Shown piece by piece: positions 8,508 through 17,542 of a DNA stretch of 64,000 bases. Source of the DNA: an uncultured Cohaesibacter sp. (lineage in GTDB: Bacteria; Pseudomonadota; Alphaproteobacteria; Rhizobiales; Cohaesibacteraceae); assembly GCF_963667045.1 (NCBI RefSeq), contig NZ_OY762934.1, forward strand, positions 4,036,501-4,100,500, in the 5' to 3' direction. Position 1 is the stretch's first letter, and each line of letters opens with the position of its first letter. Made by a program: the position numbers and the translations under genes. The notes under the pieces are model-generated. The model worked only from the letters and a program-made list of their open reading frames with translations, was not told the DNA's origin and ran no database searches.

Positions 8508-10016
8508 ATGAGCGCTCTTGATGAGAACCTATCCAAAGCCCAAGGCTATCTTGCGAAATTCCGTGAGACCGGCGTGATGAACCATATCGCCGGGGCCAGT
8601 GTGCCTGCGAACTCCGGTGCGACCTTCGAAACCATCTCGCCCGTTGACGGATCTGTGCTGGCGCAGGTTGCCAAAGGGGATGCATCCGACATTGACGCTG
8701 CCGTTGCAGCTGCCAAGGCCGCCTTTGCCAGCTGGTCGAAGATGTCGGGCAAGGACCGCAAGGCCATTCTGATCAAGGTGGCGGAGGCCATCGAGGCTAG
8801 AGCCGAGGAAGTTGCATTCACCGAGTGCATGGATACGGGGCAGGCGCTTCGGTTCATGTCGAAGGCCGCTGTGCGTGGCGCTGCGAATTTCCGCTTCTTT
8901 GCCGATCAGGCACCTGCAGCCGAAGATGGTCTGGCGCTGCGCAATCCGAACCAGATGAACGTCACCTCTCGCCGCCCGATCGGGCCGATCGGCGTGATCA
9001 CGCCATGGAACACGCCTTTCATGCTGTCGACCTGGAAGATTGCCCCGGCTCTGGCTGCTGGCTGCACCGTGGTGCACAAGCCCGCCGAATTCTCGCCCAT
9101 GACCGCCAAGCTGCTTGTCGAGATCGCGGAAGAGGCAGGCCTGCCAAAAGGCGTTCTCAATCTCGTCAACGGATTTGGCGACAGCGCGGGCCGGGCGCTC
9201 ACCGAGCATCCCGATATCAAGGCCATTGCCTTCGTTGGTGAAAGCCGTACCGGTTCGCACATCATGCGTCAGGGCGCCGATACCCTGAAGCGGTTCCATT
9301 TCGAACTTGGCGGCAAGAACCCGGTGATCGTGTTTGACGATGCCGATCTGGAGCGTGCGGTGAACGCCGCAACCTTCATGATCTATTCTCTGAATGGTGA
9401 GCGTTGCACTTCTTCCTCGCGCCTGTTGGTGCAGGAAAGCATCTATGAGGAGTTTACCGCCAAGGTGGCGGACGTTGCCAAGAGCATCAAGGTCGGGCAT
9501 CCGCTTGATCCCGAGACGGTCGTCGGCCCGCTCATCCATCCGGTGCATGAGGAAAAGGTGCTGTCCTACTTCGCCAAGGCGCGTGAGGAGGGGGCCACCA
9601 TCGCCGCCGGTGGCCAGAAGGTGGGTGACGCTGGTTGCTATGTCAGCCCAACCCTGTTCACCGGTGCCAATAACAACATGGCCATTGCTCAGGAAGAGAT
9701 CTTCGGTCCCGTTCTGACGGCCATTCCCTTCAAGGATGAAGACGAGGCCTTGGCACTTGCCAACGACGTCCAGTATGGCCTCGCCGCCTATCTCTGGACC
9801 AGCGATCTCGACCGCGCCATGCGCATGACGGACAATCTCGAAGCCGGCATGATGTGGGTGAACTCCGAAAACGTGCGCCATCTGCCATCGCCGTTTGGTG
9901 GCGTCAAGGCCTCGGGTATCGGCCGTGACGGCGGCGACTGGTCGTTCGATTTCTACATGGAAACTGTCAATGTTTGCTTCCCAAGGCAGCATCACAAAGT
10001 GCCTCGGCTGGGCTGA
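8508..10016 (+). CDS. hpaE: 5-carboxymethyl-2-hydroxymuconate-semialdehyde dehydrogenase (HpaE)
   Basis: NAD-dependent aldehyde dehydrogenase oxidising the ring-cleavage product of homoprotocatechuate to the dicarboxylic acid. The 502-residue protein has GVITPWNTPFML, KPAEFSPMTAKLL, the glutamate motif FELGGKNPVIVFDDADLERA, the catalytic cysteine in NGERCTSSSR, and EEIFGPVL near the end. The ATG at 8508 follows AAAGGACG; the frame is open upstream but lacks a better site. Sequence alone would allow related aldehyde dehydrogenases. The place between hpaF and the extradiol dioxygenase fixes the role. Confidence 0.9.
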   Translation: MSALDENLSKAQGYLAKFRETGVMNHIAGASVPANSGATFETISPVDGSVLAQVAKGDASDIDAAVAAAKAAFASWSKMSGKDRKAILIKVAEAIEARAEEVAFTECMDTGQALRFMSKAAVRGAANFRFFADQAPAAEDGLALRNPNQMNVTSRRPIGPIGVITPWNTPFMLSTWKIAPALAAGCTVVHKPAEFSPMTAKLLVEIAEEAGLPKGVLNLVNGFGDSAGRALTEHPDIKAIAFVGESRTGSHIMRQGADTLKRFHFELGGKNPVIVFDDADLERAVNAATFMIYSLNGERCTSSSRLLVQESIYEEFTAKVADVAKSIKVGHPLDPETVVGPLIHPVHEEKVLSYFAKAREEGATIAAGGQKVGDAGCYVSPTLFTGANNNMAIAQEEIFGPVLTAIPFKDEDEALALANDVQYGLAAYLWTSDLDRAMRMTDNLEAGMMWVNSENVRHLPSPFGGVKASGIGRDGGDWSFDFYMETVNVCFPRQHHKVPRLG

Positions 10017-10140
10017 CCTGCCCGGACCGAGTGCACCATGGGGCGGGTAGGCCCGCCCCATCGACCTTCAGTCAAGAGCTCCAGCGAGAGCCGCAAACAA
10101 GATTTTCGACACATGATGTGTGTCCATGGGAGAGAGAAAC

Positions 10141-11121
10141 ATGCCAATTCCAGCACCCAATCTGTACCCGCCCTTTAACATTCTGCGCCTTAGCCATGTT
10201 GTGTTCGGCGTCAAGGATCTAAGCGCCAGTCGCTGCTTCTATGTCGATATTCTCGGCCTGCAGGTCACCGACGAAACAGACAGCGCCATCTATCTGCGGG
10301 CTCTTGAAGAGCGCGGCCATCACTGCCTTGTCCTGAGCAAAGCGGACAAGAGCGAAGTTCAGAGCCTGTCGTTCAAGGTGTTCGCCGAGGAAGAACTCGA
10401 CAAGGCATTCGACTGGTTCAAACAGAAGGGCCATCCGGTCGCCTGGGTCGAGCGGGCCTATCAGGGACGCACGCTGGCGACCGTCGACAATTTCGGCATG
10501 CCGATCGAGTTCTATTTCAAGATGGATCGTCTGGCACCCATCCATCAGAAATATGAGCTTTACAAGGGTGTGAAGCCGCTGCGCATCGATCACTTCAACT
10601 GCTTCTCGTCCTCGGTCGATGACAGCGTGGCTTTCTACAATGAACTCGGCTTCCGGGTGACCGAATATACCGAGGATGAGGAAAGCGGCAAGCTGTGGGC
10701 TGCATGGACGCACCGCAAGGGCGGCGTGCATGACATCGCCTTCACCAACGGTCTGGGACCGCGCCTGCACCACACGGCATTCTGGGTTCCGACACCGCTC
10801 AACATTATTGATCTGTGCGATCTGATGGCGACCACCGGATATGTCGGCAATATCGAGCGTGGACCGGGCCGACACGGCATTTCCAATGCCTTCTTCCTCT
10901 ATATTCTTGATCCGGACGGACACCGCATCGAGATCTATTGCTCCGACTATCAGACGGTTGATCCGGACCTTGAAGCGATCAAGTGGGATCTGAAGGATCC
11001 GCAGCGCCAGACCCTCTGGGGCGCACCGGCCCCACGCTCCTGGTTCGAGCATGGCTCGCTGTTTGATGGCCTTGAGCCAAAACAGAGCGATCTGGCCGCA
11101 AGCCCGATCATCGCCCCGTGA
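10141..11121 (+). CDS. 3,4-dihydroxyphenylacetate 2,3-dioxygenase, VOC (type I extradiol) class
   Basis: Cleaves the homoprotocatechuate ring with O2. The 326-residue protein has two vicinal-oxygen-chelate modules. Predicted metal ligands are His151 (LRIDHFNCF), His210 or His211 (RLHHTAFW) and Glu264 (GHRIEIYC), with His197 (GGVHDIAF) as the second-shell acid-base. Their spacing matches the Brevibacterium and Arthrobacter homoprotocatechuate dioxygenases. The ATG at 10141 follows GGGAGAGAAAC. It sits between hpaE and the semialdehyde dehydrogenase. A second, non-homologous enzyme for the same reaction is encoded at 17543, so the two are analogues rather than duplicates. Confidence 0.88.
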   Translation: MPIPAPNLYPPFNILRLSHVVFGVKDLSASRCFYVDILGLQVTDETDSAIYLRALEERGHHCLVLSKADKSEVQSLSFKVFAEEELDKAFDWFKQKGHPVAWVERAYQGRTLATVDNFGMPIEFYFKMDRLAPIHQKYELYKGVKPLRIDHFNCFSSSVDDSVAFYNELGFRVTEYTEDEESGKLWAAWTHRKGGVHDIAFTNGLGPRLHHTAFWVPTPLNIIDLCDLMATTGYVGNIERGPGRHGISNAFFLYILDPDGHRIEIYCSDYQTVDPDLEAIKWDLKDPQRQTLWGAPAPRSWFEHGSLFDGLEPKQSDLAASPIIAP

Positions 11122-11181
11122 GTGATGGTTCGGGATGGGCCGCAAAGGCCCCTCCCGGCAGTTCGAAACAAGGAAAGTCTG

Positions 11182-12630
11182 ATGCTCAAAGATCCGGAAT
11201 TGCTCAAGCAGGCAGCGCTCGTAGGTGGGCGTTGGATTCCTGCTGACAAAACGGGAATAGAAGTCACCAACCCGGCGACGGGCGAGACCATTGGTCATGT
11301 GCCAAGCCTTGGTGCCACTGAGACGGAAGCGGCCATCAAGGCGGCAGATGATGCGCAGAAGCAATGGGCAGCCAGAACGGCCAAGGAGCGGTCGGTCATC
11401 CTGCGGCGCTGGTACGATCTGATCATCGAGAATGTGGACGATCTGGCACTGATCCTGACGTTGGAACAGGGCAAACCGTTGGCGGAAGCGAAGGGCGAGA
11501 TCCTCTATGGCGCGTCTTTCATTGAGTGGTTCGCCGAGGAAGCGCGCAGGATCTATGGCGATGTGATCCCCGGTCATGCTGCCGACAAGCGGATTGTCGT
11601 CATCAAGCAGCCGATTGGGGTTGTTGCGGCGATTACGCCGTGGAACTTCCCCAATGCCATGATCACCCGCAAGGCGGGCCCTGCGCTTGCTGCCGGATGT
11701 GCCATGGTGCTCAAGCCTGCGGAGCAGACGCCCTTTTCTGCCATTGCGCTGGCTGTTCTGGCACAGCGTGCGGGACTTCCTGACGGCTTGCTGTCGGTCA
11801 TTACCGGGCCCGCGCGGGCCATTGGGGCCGTGATGACCGGTAGTGCAACGGTGCGCAAGCTGACCTTTACCGGCTCGACGCAGGTGGGGGTGGAGCTGAT
11901 GCGACAGTGCGCGCCAACGGTCAAGAAACTGGCGCTGGAGCTTGGGGGTAATGCACCGTTCATCGTGTTTGATGATGCGGATCTGGATGCTGCGGTCGAA
12001 GGAGCGATCATCTCCAAATTCCGCAACAACGGCCAGACCTGCGTCTGTGCCAACCGGATCTATGTCCAGTCCGGCGTCTATGATGCCTTCGCGCAAAAGC
12101 TCGGAGCAAAGCTGTCGACCCTGAAGGTCGGCAATGGCCTTGAGCAAGACACCGTCTTCGGGCCGCTGATTGACGACAACGCCATTGCCAAGGTCGAAGA
12201 GCATATCGCGGATGCAACCCGTAAAGGCGCAAGCGTCATGTGCGGCGGCTCTGCCCATGCGCTGGGGGGAACGTTCTTTGAGCCGACGGTTCTTGTTGGT
12301 GTGACGCAGGAGATGACCATTGCGTCGGAAGAAACCTTCGGCCCGGTCGCCCCGTTGTTCCGATTCGAAGAGGACGCAGACGTCGTCGCGATGTCCAATG
12401 ACACCGAATTCGGTCTGGCGTCCTACTTCTATACCCGCGATCTGGCGCGTGCCTGGAAGGTTGGCGAACAGCTTGAATATGGGATGGTCGGCATCAACAC
12501 CGGCCTGATCTCGACGGCAGAAGCGCCGTTTGGCGGCATCAAATCCTCTGGCCTTGGCCGGGAAGGATCCCGCTACGGCATCGAGGAATTCACTGAAATC
12601 AAATATCTCTGCTTCGGCGGAATAGCCTGA
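11182..12630 (+). CDS. NAD(P)-dependent succinate-semialdehyde dehydrogenase
   Basis: Oxidises succinic semialdehyde, the C4 product of the HpaI aldolase step, to succinate for the TCA cycle. The 482-residue protein shows LTLEQGKPLAEAKGEI, PWNFPNAMITRK, TFTGSTQVG, ELGGNAPFIVFDDADLDAA, the catalytic cysteine in NNGQTCVCANR, and EAPFGGIKSSGLGREG, the GabD pattern. The ATG at 11182 has AAGGAAAG upstream. It is 12 bases before hpaG, so co-transcribed. The enzyme class is firm; the substrate is inferred from pathway position. Confidence 0.88.
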   Translation: MLKDPELLKQAALVGGRWIPADKTGIEVTNPATGETIGHVPSLGATETEAAIKAADDAQKQWAARTAKERSVILRRWYDLIIENVDDLALILTLEQGKPLAEAKGEILYGASFIEWFAEEARRIYGDVIPGHAADKRIVVIKQPIGVVAAITPWNFPNAMITRKAGPALAAGCAMVLKPAEQTPFSAIALAVLAQRAGLPDGLLSVITGPARAIGAVMTGSATVRKLTFTGSTQVGVELMRQCAPTVKKLALELGGNAPFIVFDDADLDAAVEGAIISKFRNNGQTCVCANRIYVQSGVYDAFAQKLGAKLSTLKVGNGLEQDTVFGPLIDDNAIAKVEEHIADATRKGASVMCGGSAHALGGTFFEPTVLVGVTQEMTIASEETFGPVAPLFRFEEDADVVAMSNDTEFGLASYFYTRDLARAWKVGEQLEYGMVGINTGLISTAEAPFGGIKSSGLGREGSRYGIEEFTEIKYLCFGGIA

Positions 12631-12641
12631 GGAGGCTGACC

Positions 12642-13520
12642 ATGAAATCCATTCCCGCTCGCGTTGCGGCCTTCCGTGCCAATGGTGCCGATCGCTATGG
12701 TCTTGTGACGGATGACGGCATCATCGATCTGACACCCGAGTTCGGAGCCCGCTTTTCAAGCCTCAAAAAGGTGATCGAGGCTGGCGCACTCGAAGAGATC
12801 ATCAAGGCCGCCGAGGGGCGTTCCGCGACTTATCGCGAAGCGGATGTCGACTTTCTCATCCCCATCGACAAGCCGGAAAAACTGATTTGCATCGGCGTCA
12901 ATTTTCCGGACCGCAATGCCGAATACAAGGATGGACAGGCTGCGCCGTCCAAACCGTCCATGTTCATCCGCTTTCCGCGCAGCTTCACCGGCCATGGCGG
13001 CAATCTTGTGCGCCCGCCGGAAAGCCCGCAGCTCGACTATGAAGGTGAAGTCACCATTGTCATTGGCAAGGGTGGACGCCGTATCGCCGAGGCGGATGCC
13101 TATGATCACATCGCCGCGCTGACCCTGTGCAACGAGGGGACAATCCGCGATTGGGTGCGCCATGCCAAATTCAATGTCACCCAGGGCAAGAACTGGGATC
13201 AGTCCGGCGCCATCGGCCCGTGGCTTGTCCCGTTCCGCACGGCAGATCAGCTCGACGACATTGAGCTGGTGACGCGGGTTAATGGCGAGGTGCGCCAACA
13301 GGACCGCACCTCCCGCATGATGTACAGCTTCCGTTACATCATCGCCTATGTATCGACCTTCTGCACGTTGGTTCCCGGCGATGTCATCGTCTGCGGCACG
13401 CCCACGGGGGCCGGAGCGCGGTTCGATCCGCCAATCTGGTTGCAGCCGGGGGACGTGGTCGAGGTGGAAGCGGAAGGCATCGGCCTGCTGCGCAATGGCG
13501 TGGAGGATGAACAATGCTGA
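12642..13520 (+). CDS. hpaG: Fumarylacetoacetate-hydrolase-family 5-oxopent-3-ene-1,2,5-tricarboxylate decarboxylase (HpaG-like)
   Basis: Predicted to decarboxylate the HpaF product to 2-hydroxyhepta-2,4-diene-1,7-dioate. The 292-residue protein has one FAH domain: KLICIGVNFPDRNAEY, the acidic metal site LDYEGEVTIVIGKGGRRI, QGKNWDQSGAIGPW, and the C-terminal VCGTPTGAG. E. coli HpaG is a two-domain fusion of this fold; here only one domain is encoded, as in many other bacteria. RBS GGAGG precedes the ATG. The stop overlaps the hpaH start by seven bases, indicating translational coupling. FAH members differ in substrate, so the reaction rests on context. Confidence 0.82.
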   Translation: MKSIPARVAAFRANGADRYGLVTDDGIIDLTPEFGARFSSLKKVIEAGALEEIIKAAEGRSATYREADVDFLIPIDKPEKLICIGVNFPDRNAEYKDGQAAPSKPSMFIRFPRSFTGHGGNLVRPPESPQLDYEGEVTIVIGKGGRRIAEADAYDHIAALTLCNEGTIRDWVRHAKFNVTQGKNWDQSGAIGPWLVPFRTADQLDDIELVTRVNGEVRQQDRTSRMMYSFRYIIAYVSTFCTLVPGDVIVCGTPTGAGARFDPPIWLQPGDVVEVEAEGIGLLRNGVEDEQC

Positions 13521-14314
13521 GTGCAAACGAGATTCAAACCGCAGCTGCAGACTTGCTGAAGGCGGAGCAAACACGGCAACAGATCGGTCTGCTTTCCGTG
13601 CGACACCCAAACATCACACTGGATGATGCCTACGCGATTCAGGCTGCACAGATGCCGCACAAGATGGCTCAGGGCAGATCCATTATCGGCTGGAAAATAG
13701 GTCTGACGTCCAAGGTCATGCAGGATGCTCTTGGCATTTCCACCCCGGACAGCGGTGTTCTTTACGACGACATGGACTTTGCCGACGGGGCCGCCATTCC
13801 GGCGACACGCTTCATCCAGCCGCGCATCGAGGCGGAAATCGCCTTCATCATGAAGGCGCCGCTGGAGGGCAAGGTCAGCCGCGAGGACGTTCTGGCCGCG
13901 ACAGAGTATGTCGCGCCTGCTCTTGAAATTCTGGACACCCGGATCGCACGGCAAGACGCCACCACCGGACAGACCCGAAAGATCTTCGACACGGTCTCCG
14001 ACAATGCTGCCAATGGGGGCATTGTTTTGGGACAACAGCGCCATGCACCAGAGGCGTTTGACCTCCGGTGGGTGGGAGCGATCCTGACCAAGAATGACGA
14101 AGTCATCGCCACGGGCCTTGGTGCTGCGGTGCTGAACGATCCGGTCATGGGCATCGTCTGGCTGTCGGAACGGATGGGGCAGTATGGGCAGCGCATTGAG
14201 GCGGGGCAGGTCGTTCTGGCCGGGTCCTTCATCGCGCCCATCGAGTGCCCGTCCGGCACATATATCCATGCTGATTATGGCAGCTTTGGCCAGGTCACCG
14301 TGAACTTTGAGTGA
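13514..14314 (+). CDS. hpaH: 2-oxohept-4-ene-1,7-dioate hydratase (HpaH)
   Basis: Adds water to 2-oxohept-4-ene-1,7-dioate, giving 4-hydroxy-2-oxoheptanedioate. The 266-residue protein matches the HpaH/MhpD hydratase family: IIGWKIGLTSKVMQ, the metal-binding RIEAEIAFIMK, EYVAPALEILDTRI, and GSFIAPIECPSGTYIHADYG. The start lies inside the hpaG stop region (seven-base overlap). The next ATG is 12 bases past its stop and its ribosome site overlaps the hpaH stop codon. Product length and order G-H-I match known hpa operons. Confidence 0.9.
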   Translation: MLSANEIQTAAADLLKAEQTRQQIGLLSVRHPNITLDDAYAIQAAQMPHKMAQGRSIIGWKIGLTSKVMQDALGISTPDSGVLYDDMDFADGAAIPATRFIQPRIEAEIAFIMKAPLEGKVSREDVLAATEYVAPALEILDTRIARQDATTGQTRKIFDTVSDNAANGGIVLGQQRHAPEAFDLRWVGAILTKNDEVIATGLGAAVLNDPVMGIVWLSERMGQYGQRIEAGQVVLAGSFIAPIECPSGTYIHADYGSFGQVTVNFE

Positions 14315-14325
14315 AGGAGGTTCTT

Positions 14326-15087
14326 ATGCCAGCCCCAATGAACAGCTTCAAGACGCGCCTCAAGAAGGGGGAAACCCAAATCGGCCTCTGGCTCGGCTTG
14401 GGCGATCCGTCTGTTGCCGAACTGTGCGGTGGAACCGGGTTTGACTGGTTGCTGATTGATGGCGAGCATGGCCCGAACGGCCTGCGCGATACCCTGTCGC
14501 AACTCCGCGCCATCGGAGCGCAGACCCAGGCCGTGGTCCGGACGCGCGATGACAATCGGGCCGAGATCAAGCAGATGCTGGACATAGGAGCTCAGACCCT
14601 GCTCGTTCCCATGATTGAAAGCGGAAAGCAGGCAGCAGAAGTCGTCCGGTCGGCCAAATATCCGCCGCACGGTGTGCGTGGCGTTGGTGCGGCCCTCGCC
14701 CGGGCCTCGTCCTACAATGGAATTTCCGACTATTTGCAGACAGCCAATGATGAAATCTGTGTCTTGCTGCAGGTGGAGAGCAAGGCCGGGCTCGATGCTC
14801 TCGATGAGATCCTTGCTGTGGATGGCGTCGACGGCGTTTTTGTCGGTCCCGCCGATCTCGCGGCTGACCTTGGATATCTGGGGCGCCCGGGTGCTCCGGA
14901 GGTTCAGGAGATTGTCAACGTCACCCTGAAGAAGATCCGCACCGCCGGCAAGGCTGCAGGAATTCTGACGTCAGATCAGATACTTGCACAAGGCTACAAG
15001 GAACTTGGCGTCGAGTTTCTGGCCATCGGATCCGACGTGGGCGTTTTACGCGGTGGGCTGTTGGCCTTGCGCAAGACTTTTGTCTGA
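14326..15087 (+). CDS. hpaI: 4-hydroxy-2-oxoheptanedioate aldolase (HpaI)
   Basis: Metal-dependent class II aldolase that splits 4-hydroxy-2-oxoheptanedioate into pyruvate and succinic semialdehyde. The 253-residue protein has the HpcH/HpaI signature: IGLWLGLGDPSVAELC, LLIDGEHGPNGL, a metal-site glutamate in LLQVESKAGLDAL, and GVFVGPADLAADLG. The ATG at 14326 follows a perfect AAGGAGG; the upstream GTG at 14311 is less likely. Last catabolic gene of the first operon; 154 bases and an operator palindrome separate it from the transport genes. Confidence 0.92.
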   Translation: MPAPMNSFKTRLKKGETQIGLWLGLGDPSVAELCGGTGFDWLLIDGEHGPNGLRDTLSQLRAIGAQTQAVVRTRDDNRAEIKQMLDIGAQTLLVPMIESGKQAAEVVRSAKYPPHGVRGVGAALARASSYNGISDYLQTANDEICVLLQVESKAGLDALDEILAVDGVDGVFVGPADLAADLGYLGRPGAPEVQEIVNVTLKKIRTAGKAAGILTSDQILAQGYKELGVEFLAIGSDVGVLRGGLLALRKTFV

Positions 15088-15135
15088 ATTCGACAAATGT
15101 AGGCAATGGAAAGCGGAGTGAACTCTGCTATATTG

Positions 15136-15147
15136 TTAACAAGTTAA
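15136..15147. promoter_or_regulatory. Candidate HpaR operator upstream of the TRAP operon
   Basis: TTAACAAGTTAA, one mismatch from the palindrome TTAACATGTTAA seen before hpaF and dctP. It lies about 95 bases before the truncated dctP start in the gap after hpaI. Confidence 0.5.
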
Positions 15148-15241
15148 ATAATTTTCGAAATCGGTGAGCGACGGAGGTCAGAGGGGAGCCCGTAGATCAG
15201 ACCGATTGGATCATTGACGGGTCACAGGGGGAGGAACATCT

Positions 15242-15667
15242 ATGACCATTTCCAGATGCGCATTTCTTGCGAGTGCCATGCTCGCGGTCTCCATGCTTGG
15301 GAGCGGAACAGCAAGCGCGGCCACTGAACTGGTTCTGTCCAGCTGGCTGCCGCCACGGCACCCTCTGGTGATGAACCAGGCCAAGTGGGACGGAATATCG
15401 GAAGAAGACCGGAAGGCGATCACGTCGGTCTCCGGTGAAGCGTTTGCCGAACTGGCAGGCAAGGCTTGGGACGACGCCAATACCGACGGGCTGGCAACCA
15501 CCAGGAAAGCCGGCATTGATATCTATGAAGCTGATGAAGCCGCTCTGGCTAAAATCATGGATGTGTCGGCGGGTATAGAGAAGGTCTGGGTCGATGCCGT
15601 GGCTGCTCAGGGCTATGATGCCGCCGGAGCACTTGCCAGCATGCAAACAGCAAAGCTGAACAAATGA
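15242..15667 (+). pseudogene. TRAP substrate-binding protein (DctP) with a large in-frame internal deletion
   Basis: A 141-residue protein with an intact signal peptide (ending ASA) and the mature start TELVLSSWLPPRHPL, which then jumps to VMNQAKWDGISEEDRKA, the C-terminal helices of a DctP. The full-length relative at 21100 has 340 residues, and the same two segments are about 199 residues apart there. The missing part includes almost the whole ligand-binding region. The coding sequence around the join (CTCTGGTGATG) is compatible with recombination at a short repeat. The ribosome site (GGGGGAGG) and the ATGA overlap with dctQ are intact, so it may still be translated and couple dctQ translation, but it cannot act as a normal receptor. 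Confidence 0.85.
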
Positions 15668-16164
15668 TGGCCGCACATAAAAAACACCCGAAGCCTCTCA
15701 AAGGGCTTCGCTTCATCATTGTCCGCGTTCTGCCCGCGATGGCCGCCGCCTTTCTGCTGATGCTGGTCGCCGTGACGGTGATTGATGTCATCGGACGCTA
15801 TTTCTTTGATGCGCCCCTGCCCGGAGCCTTCGAGTTGACACAGATTCTGCTCGCCGATCTGGTGCTCGCCGCCTTGCCGATGACGACCTTCAAGGACAGC
15901 CATGTGGAAGTGGACTTGCTGAGCCATTTCTGGAGTTCCGAGACCTATTTGCGGATCGGAAAATTCGGCGCCGCGGTAACGGCAATGGTGTTCTTTGTTC
16001 TGAGCTGGAATGTCGGCGCACACGGGATGAAATTGTTTGAAGACGGCGCGGTTACCAATGATCTGTCACTGCCGGTTTGGCCCGCAGCAGCTCTTGGTGC
16101 AATCACCTATCTCGTCAGTGGTCTGATCGTGCTTGTCCCATTGCGCAAACGTCTGGAGTTCTGA
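15664..16164 (+). CDS. dctQ: TRAP transporter small permease (DctQ)
   Basis: Small membrane subunit of a tripartite ATP-independent periplasmic transporter, which imports organic acids with sodium. The 166-residue protein has four hydrophobic segments (starting near residues 18, 54, 95 and 135) and the family pattern VTVIDVIGRYFFDAPLPGAFEL in the first third. Its ATG overlaps the stop of the truncated dctP (ATGA), and dctM follows within two bases. The likely cargo is a hydroxyphenylacetate or similar aromatic acid, from context only. Confidence 0.88.
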   Translation: MMAAHKKHPKPLKGLRFIIVRVLPAMAAAFLLMLVAVTVIDVIGRYFFDAPLPGAFELTQILLADLVLAALPMTTFKDSHVEVDLLSHFWSSETYLRIGKFGAAVTAMVFFVLSWNVGAHGMKLFEDGAVTNDLSLPVWPAAALGAITYLVSGLIVLVPLRKRLEF

Positions 16165-16165
16165 C

Positions 16166-17479
16166 ATGACCGAACCTTTGATTGCCACGGCTCTGTTGCT
16201 TGCGCTGGCGATGTTTCGTGTGCCCATCGCTGTCGCGATGATTGTCGTCGGCACGATCGGATTTGCACTGTTGCGCGGGGTTGAAGCCTCACTTGTGATG
16301 CTGTCGACGACTGCCTTTGACTCCGTATTCTCCTATTCGCTGTCGGTCATTCCGCTGTTCATTTTCATGGGCAACCTGCTTGCCTATTCCGGAGTTGCTT
16401 CCGGCCTGTTCTCGGCGACACAACGCCTTGTGCGTCGTCTGCCGGGTGGCTTGGCCATGGCCGCAGTTCTTTCATGCGGCGGTTTCTCTGCAGTGTCCGG
16501 TTCGTCGCTGGCAACTGCGGCAACGATGTCGAAGGTTGCCATGCCGTCCCTGCGCAAGTTCGGTTATTCCGACAGCCTGTCCTCCGGAGCCATTGCCGCA
16601 GGTGGGACGCTTGGCATCCTCATTCCGCCATCCGTCATCCTGATTATCTATGGCATTTTGACAGAAAGTGACATCGGGCTGCTGTTTCTGGCGGGGATCA
16701 TTCCCGGTATCATCGGCTTGCTGGGCTATGTCGCCGCAGTATGGGCGGCTGTCAAACTGAACCCTTCGCTGGCGCCCGAATCCTATGACGTGGACGATCA
16801 TCCGGTCGAAGGCCTCTATGGTGTCATCCTGTCTGTTGCCCTCTTCGCCTTCATCATGATCGGCATCTATGGCGGCTTCTTCACGCCGATCGAAGCTGCT
16901 GGCATGGGCGCGGGCATGGCGCTTGTCATGGTCGTTGTGACCGGCCACGCCAAAGTGCAGGAAGTCTGGCACGCCCTGATGGACACGGCAGAAAGCACGG
17001 CGATGATCTTTCTCGTGATCATCGGTGCCGAAGTCTTCTCGAACTACATCAACCTTGCTGGCCTGCCCGATGAATTGGCTTCCTATGTGGGTTCTCTTGA
17101 GGTCAACGCTTGGGTCATCATGGCGGTCATCACCATCGTTTATCTGCTGCTGGGCACAGTGCTGGAGAGCCTGTCGATGATCCTCTTGACCGTTCCCATC
17201 TTCTATCCGCTGATGTATCAGCTCGACTTCGGCCTGGAGCTGCTTTCGGACACTGAAAACACTCTCATCTGGTTCGGTATCATCGTGGTTGTCGTGACCG
17301 AGATTTCTCTCATTACACCACCGATCGGCATGAATGTCTTCGTGCTCAAGGCGACCTTACCCGATGTTGCGCTCAAGACAATCTTCAAAGGCATCCTGCC
17401 CTTCTGGATTGCCGATATCCTGCGGCTGTTGCTGCTCATCTTTTTCCCGTTCCTTTCGCTCATGCTGGTGGTCGGCTAA
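16166..17479 (+). CDS. dctM: TRAP transporter large permease (DctM)
   Basis: Transport subunit of the TRAP system, 437 residues with about 12 hydrophobic segments. Recognisable stretches are LFIFMGNLLAYSGVASGLF, CGGFSAVSGSSLATAATMSKVAMP, GTLGILIPPSVILIIYG and LITPPIGMNVFVLKA, all characteristic of DctM/YiaN. The ATG at 16166 lies one base after the dctQ stop. It needs a DctP partner; the adjacent one is deleted, so the intact dctP at 21100 is the probable receptor. Confidence 0.92.
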   Translation: MTEPLIATALLLALAMFRVPIAVAMIVVGTIGFALLRGVEASLVMLSTTAFDSVFSYSLSVIPLFIFMGNLLAYSGVASGLFSATQRLVRRLPGGLAMAAVLSCGGFSAVSGSSLATAATMSKVAMPSLRKFGYSDSLSSGAIAAGGTLGILIPPSVILIIYGILTESDIGLLFLAGIIPGIIGLLGYVAAVWAAVKLNPSLAPESYDVDDHPVEGLYGVILSVALFAFIMIGIYGGFFTPIEAAGMGAGMALVMVVVTGHAKVQEVWHALMDTAESTAMIFLVIIGAEVFSNYINLAGLPDELASYVGSLEVNAWVIMAVITIVYLLLGTVLESLSMILLTVPIFYPLMYQLDFGLELLSDTENTLIWFGIIVVVVTEISLITPPIGMNVFVLKATLPDVALKTIFKGILPFWIADILRLLLLIFFPFLSLMLVVG

Positions 17480-17542
17480 CAGCAAGCCACCAGCCGAGAG
17501 GCAACGGAAACGCGTCCATTCACCATAGAGGGAGGAAAAGCT

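Noticed and set aside
8529-10061. Long open frame of 510 codons on the minus strand opposite hpaE
   Set aside because: It is the antisense shadow of a GC-rich dehydrogenase gene with clear motifs on the plus strand; the minus product has no family features and a skewed Arg/His/Gly content.
10219-12258. 679-codon minus-strand open frame across the dioxygenase and semialdehyde dehydrogenase genes
   Set aside because: It spans two well-supported plus-strand genes and their gap; composition and lack of motifs mark it as a shadow frame.
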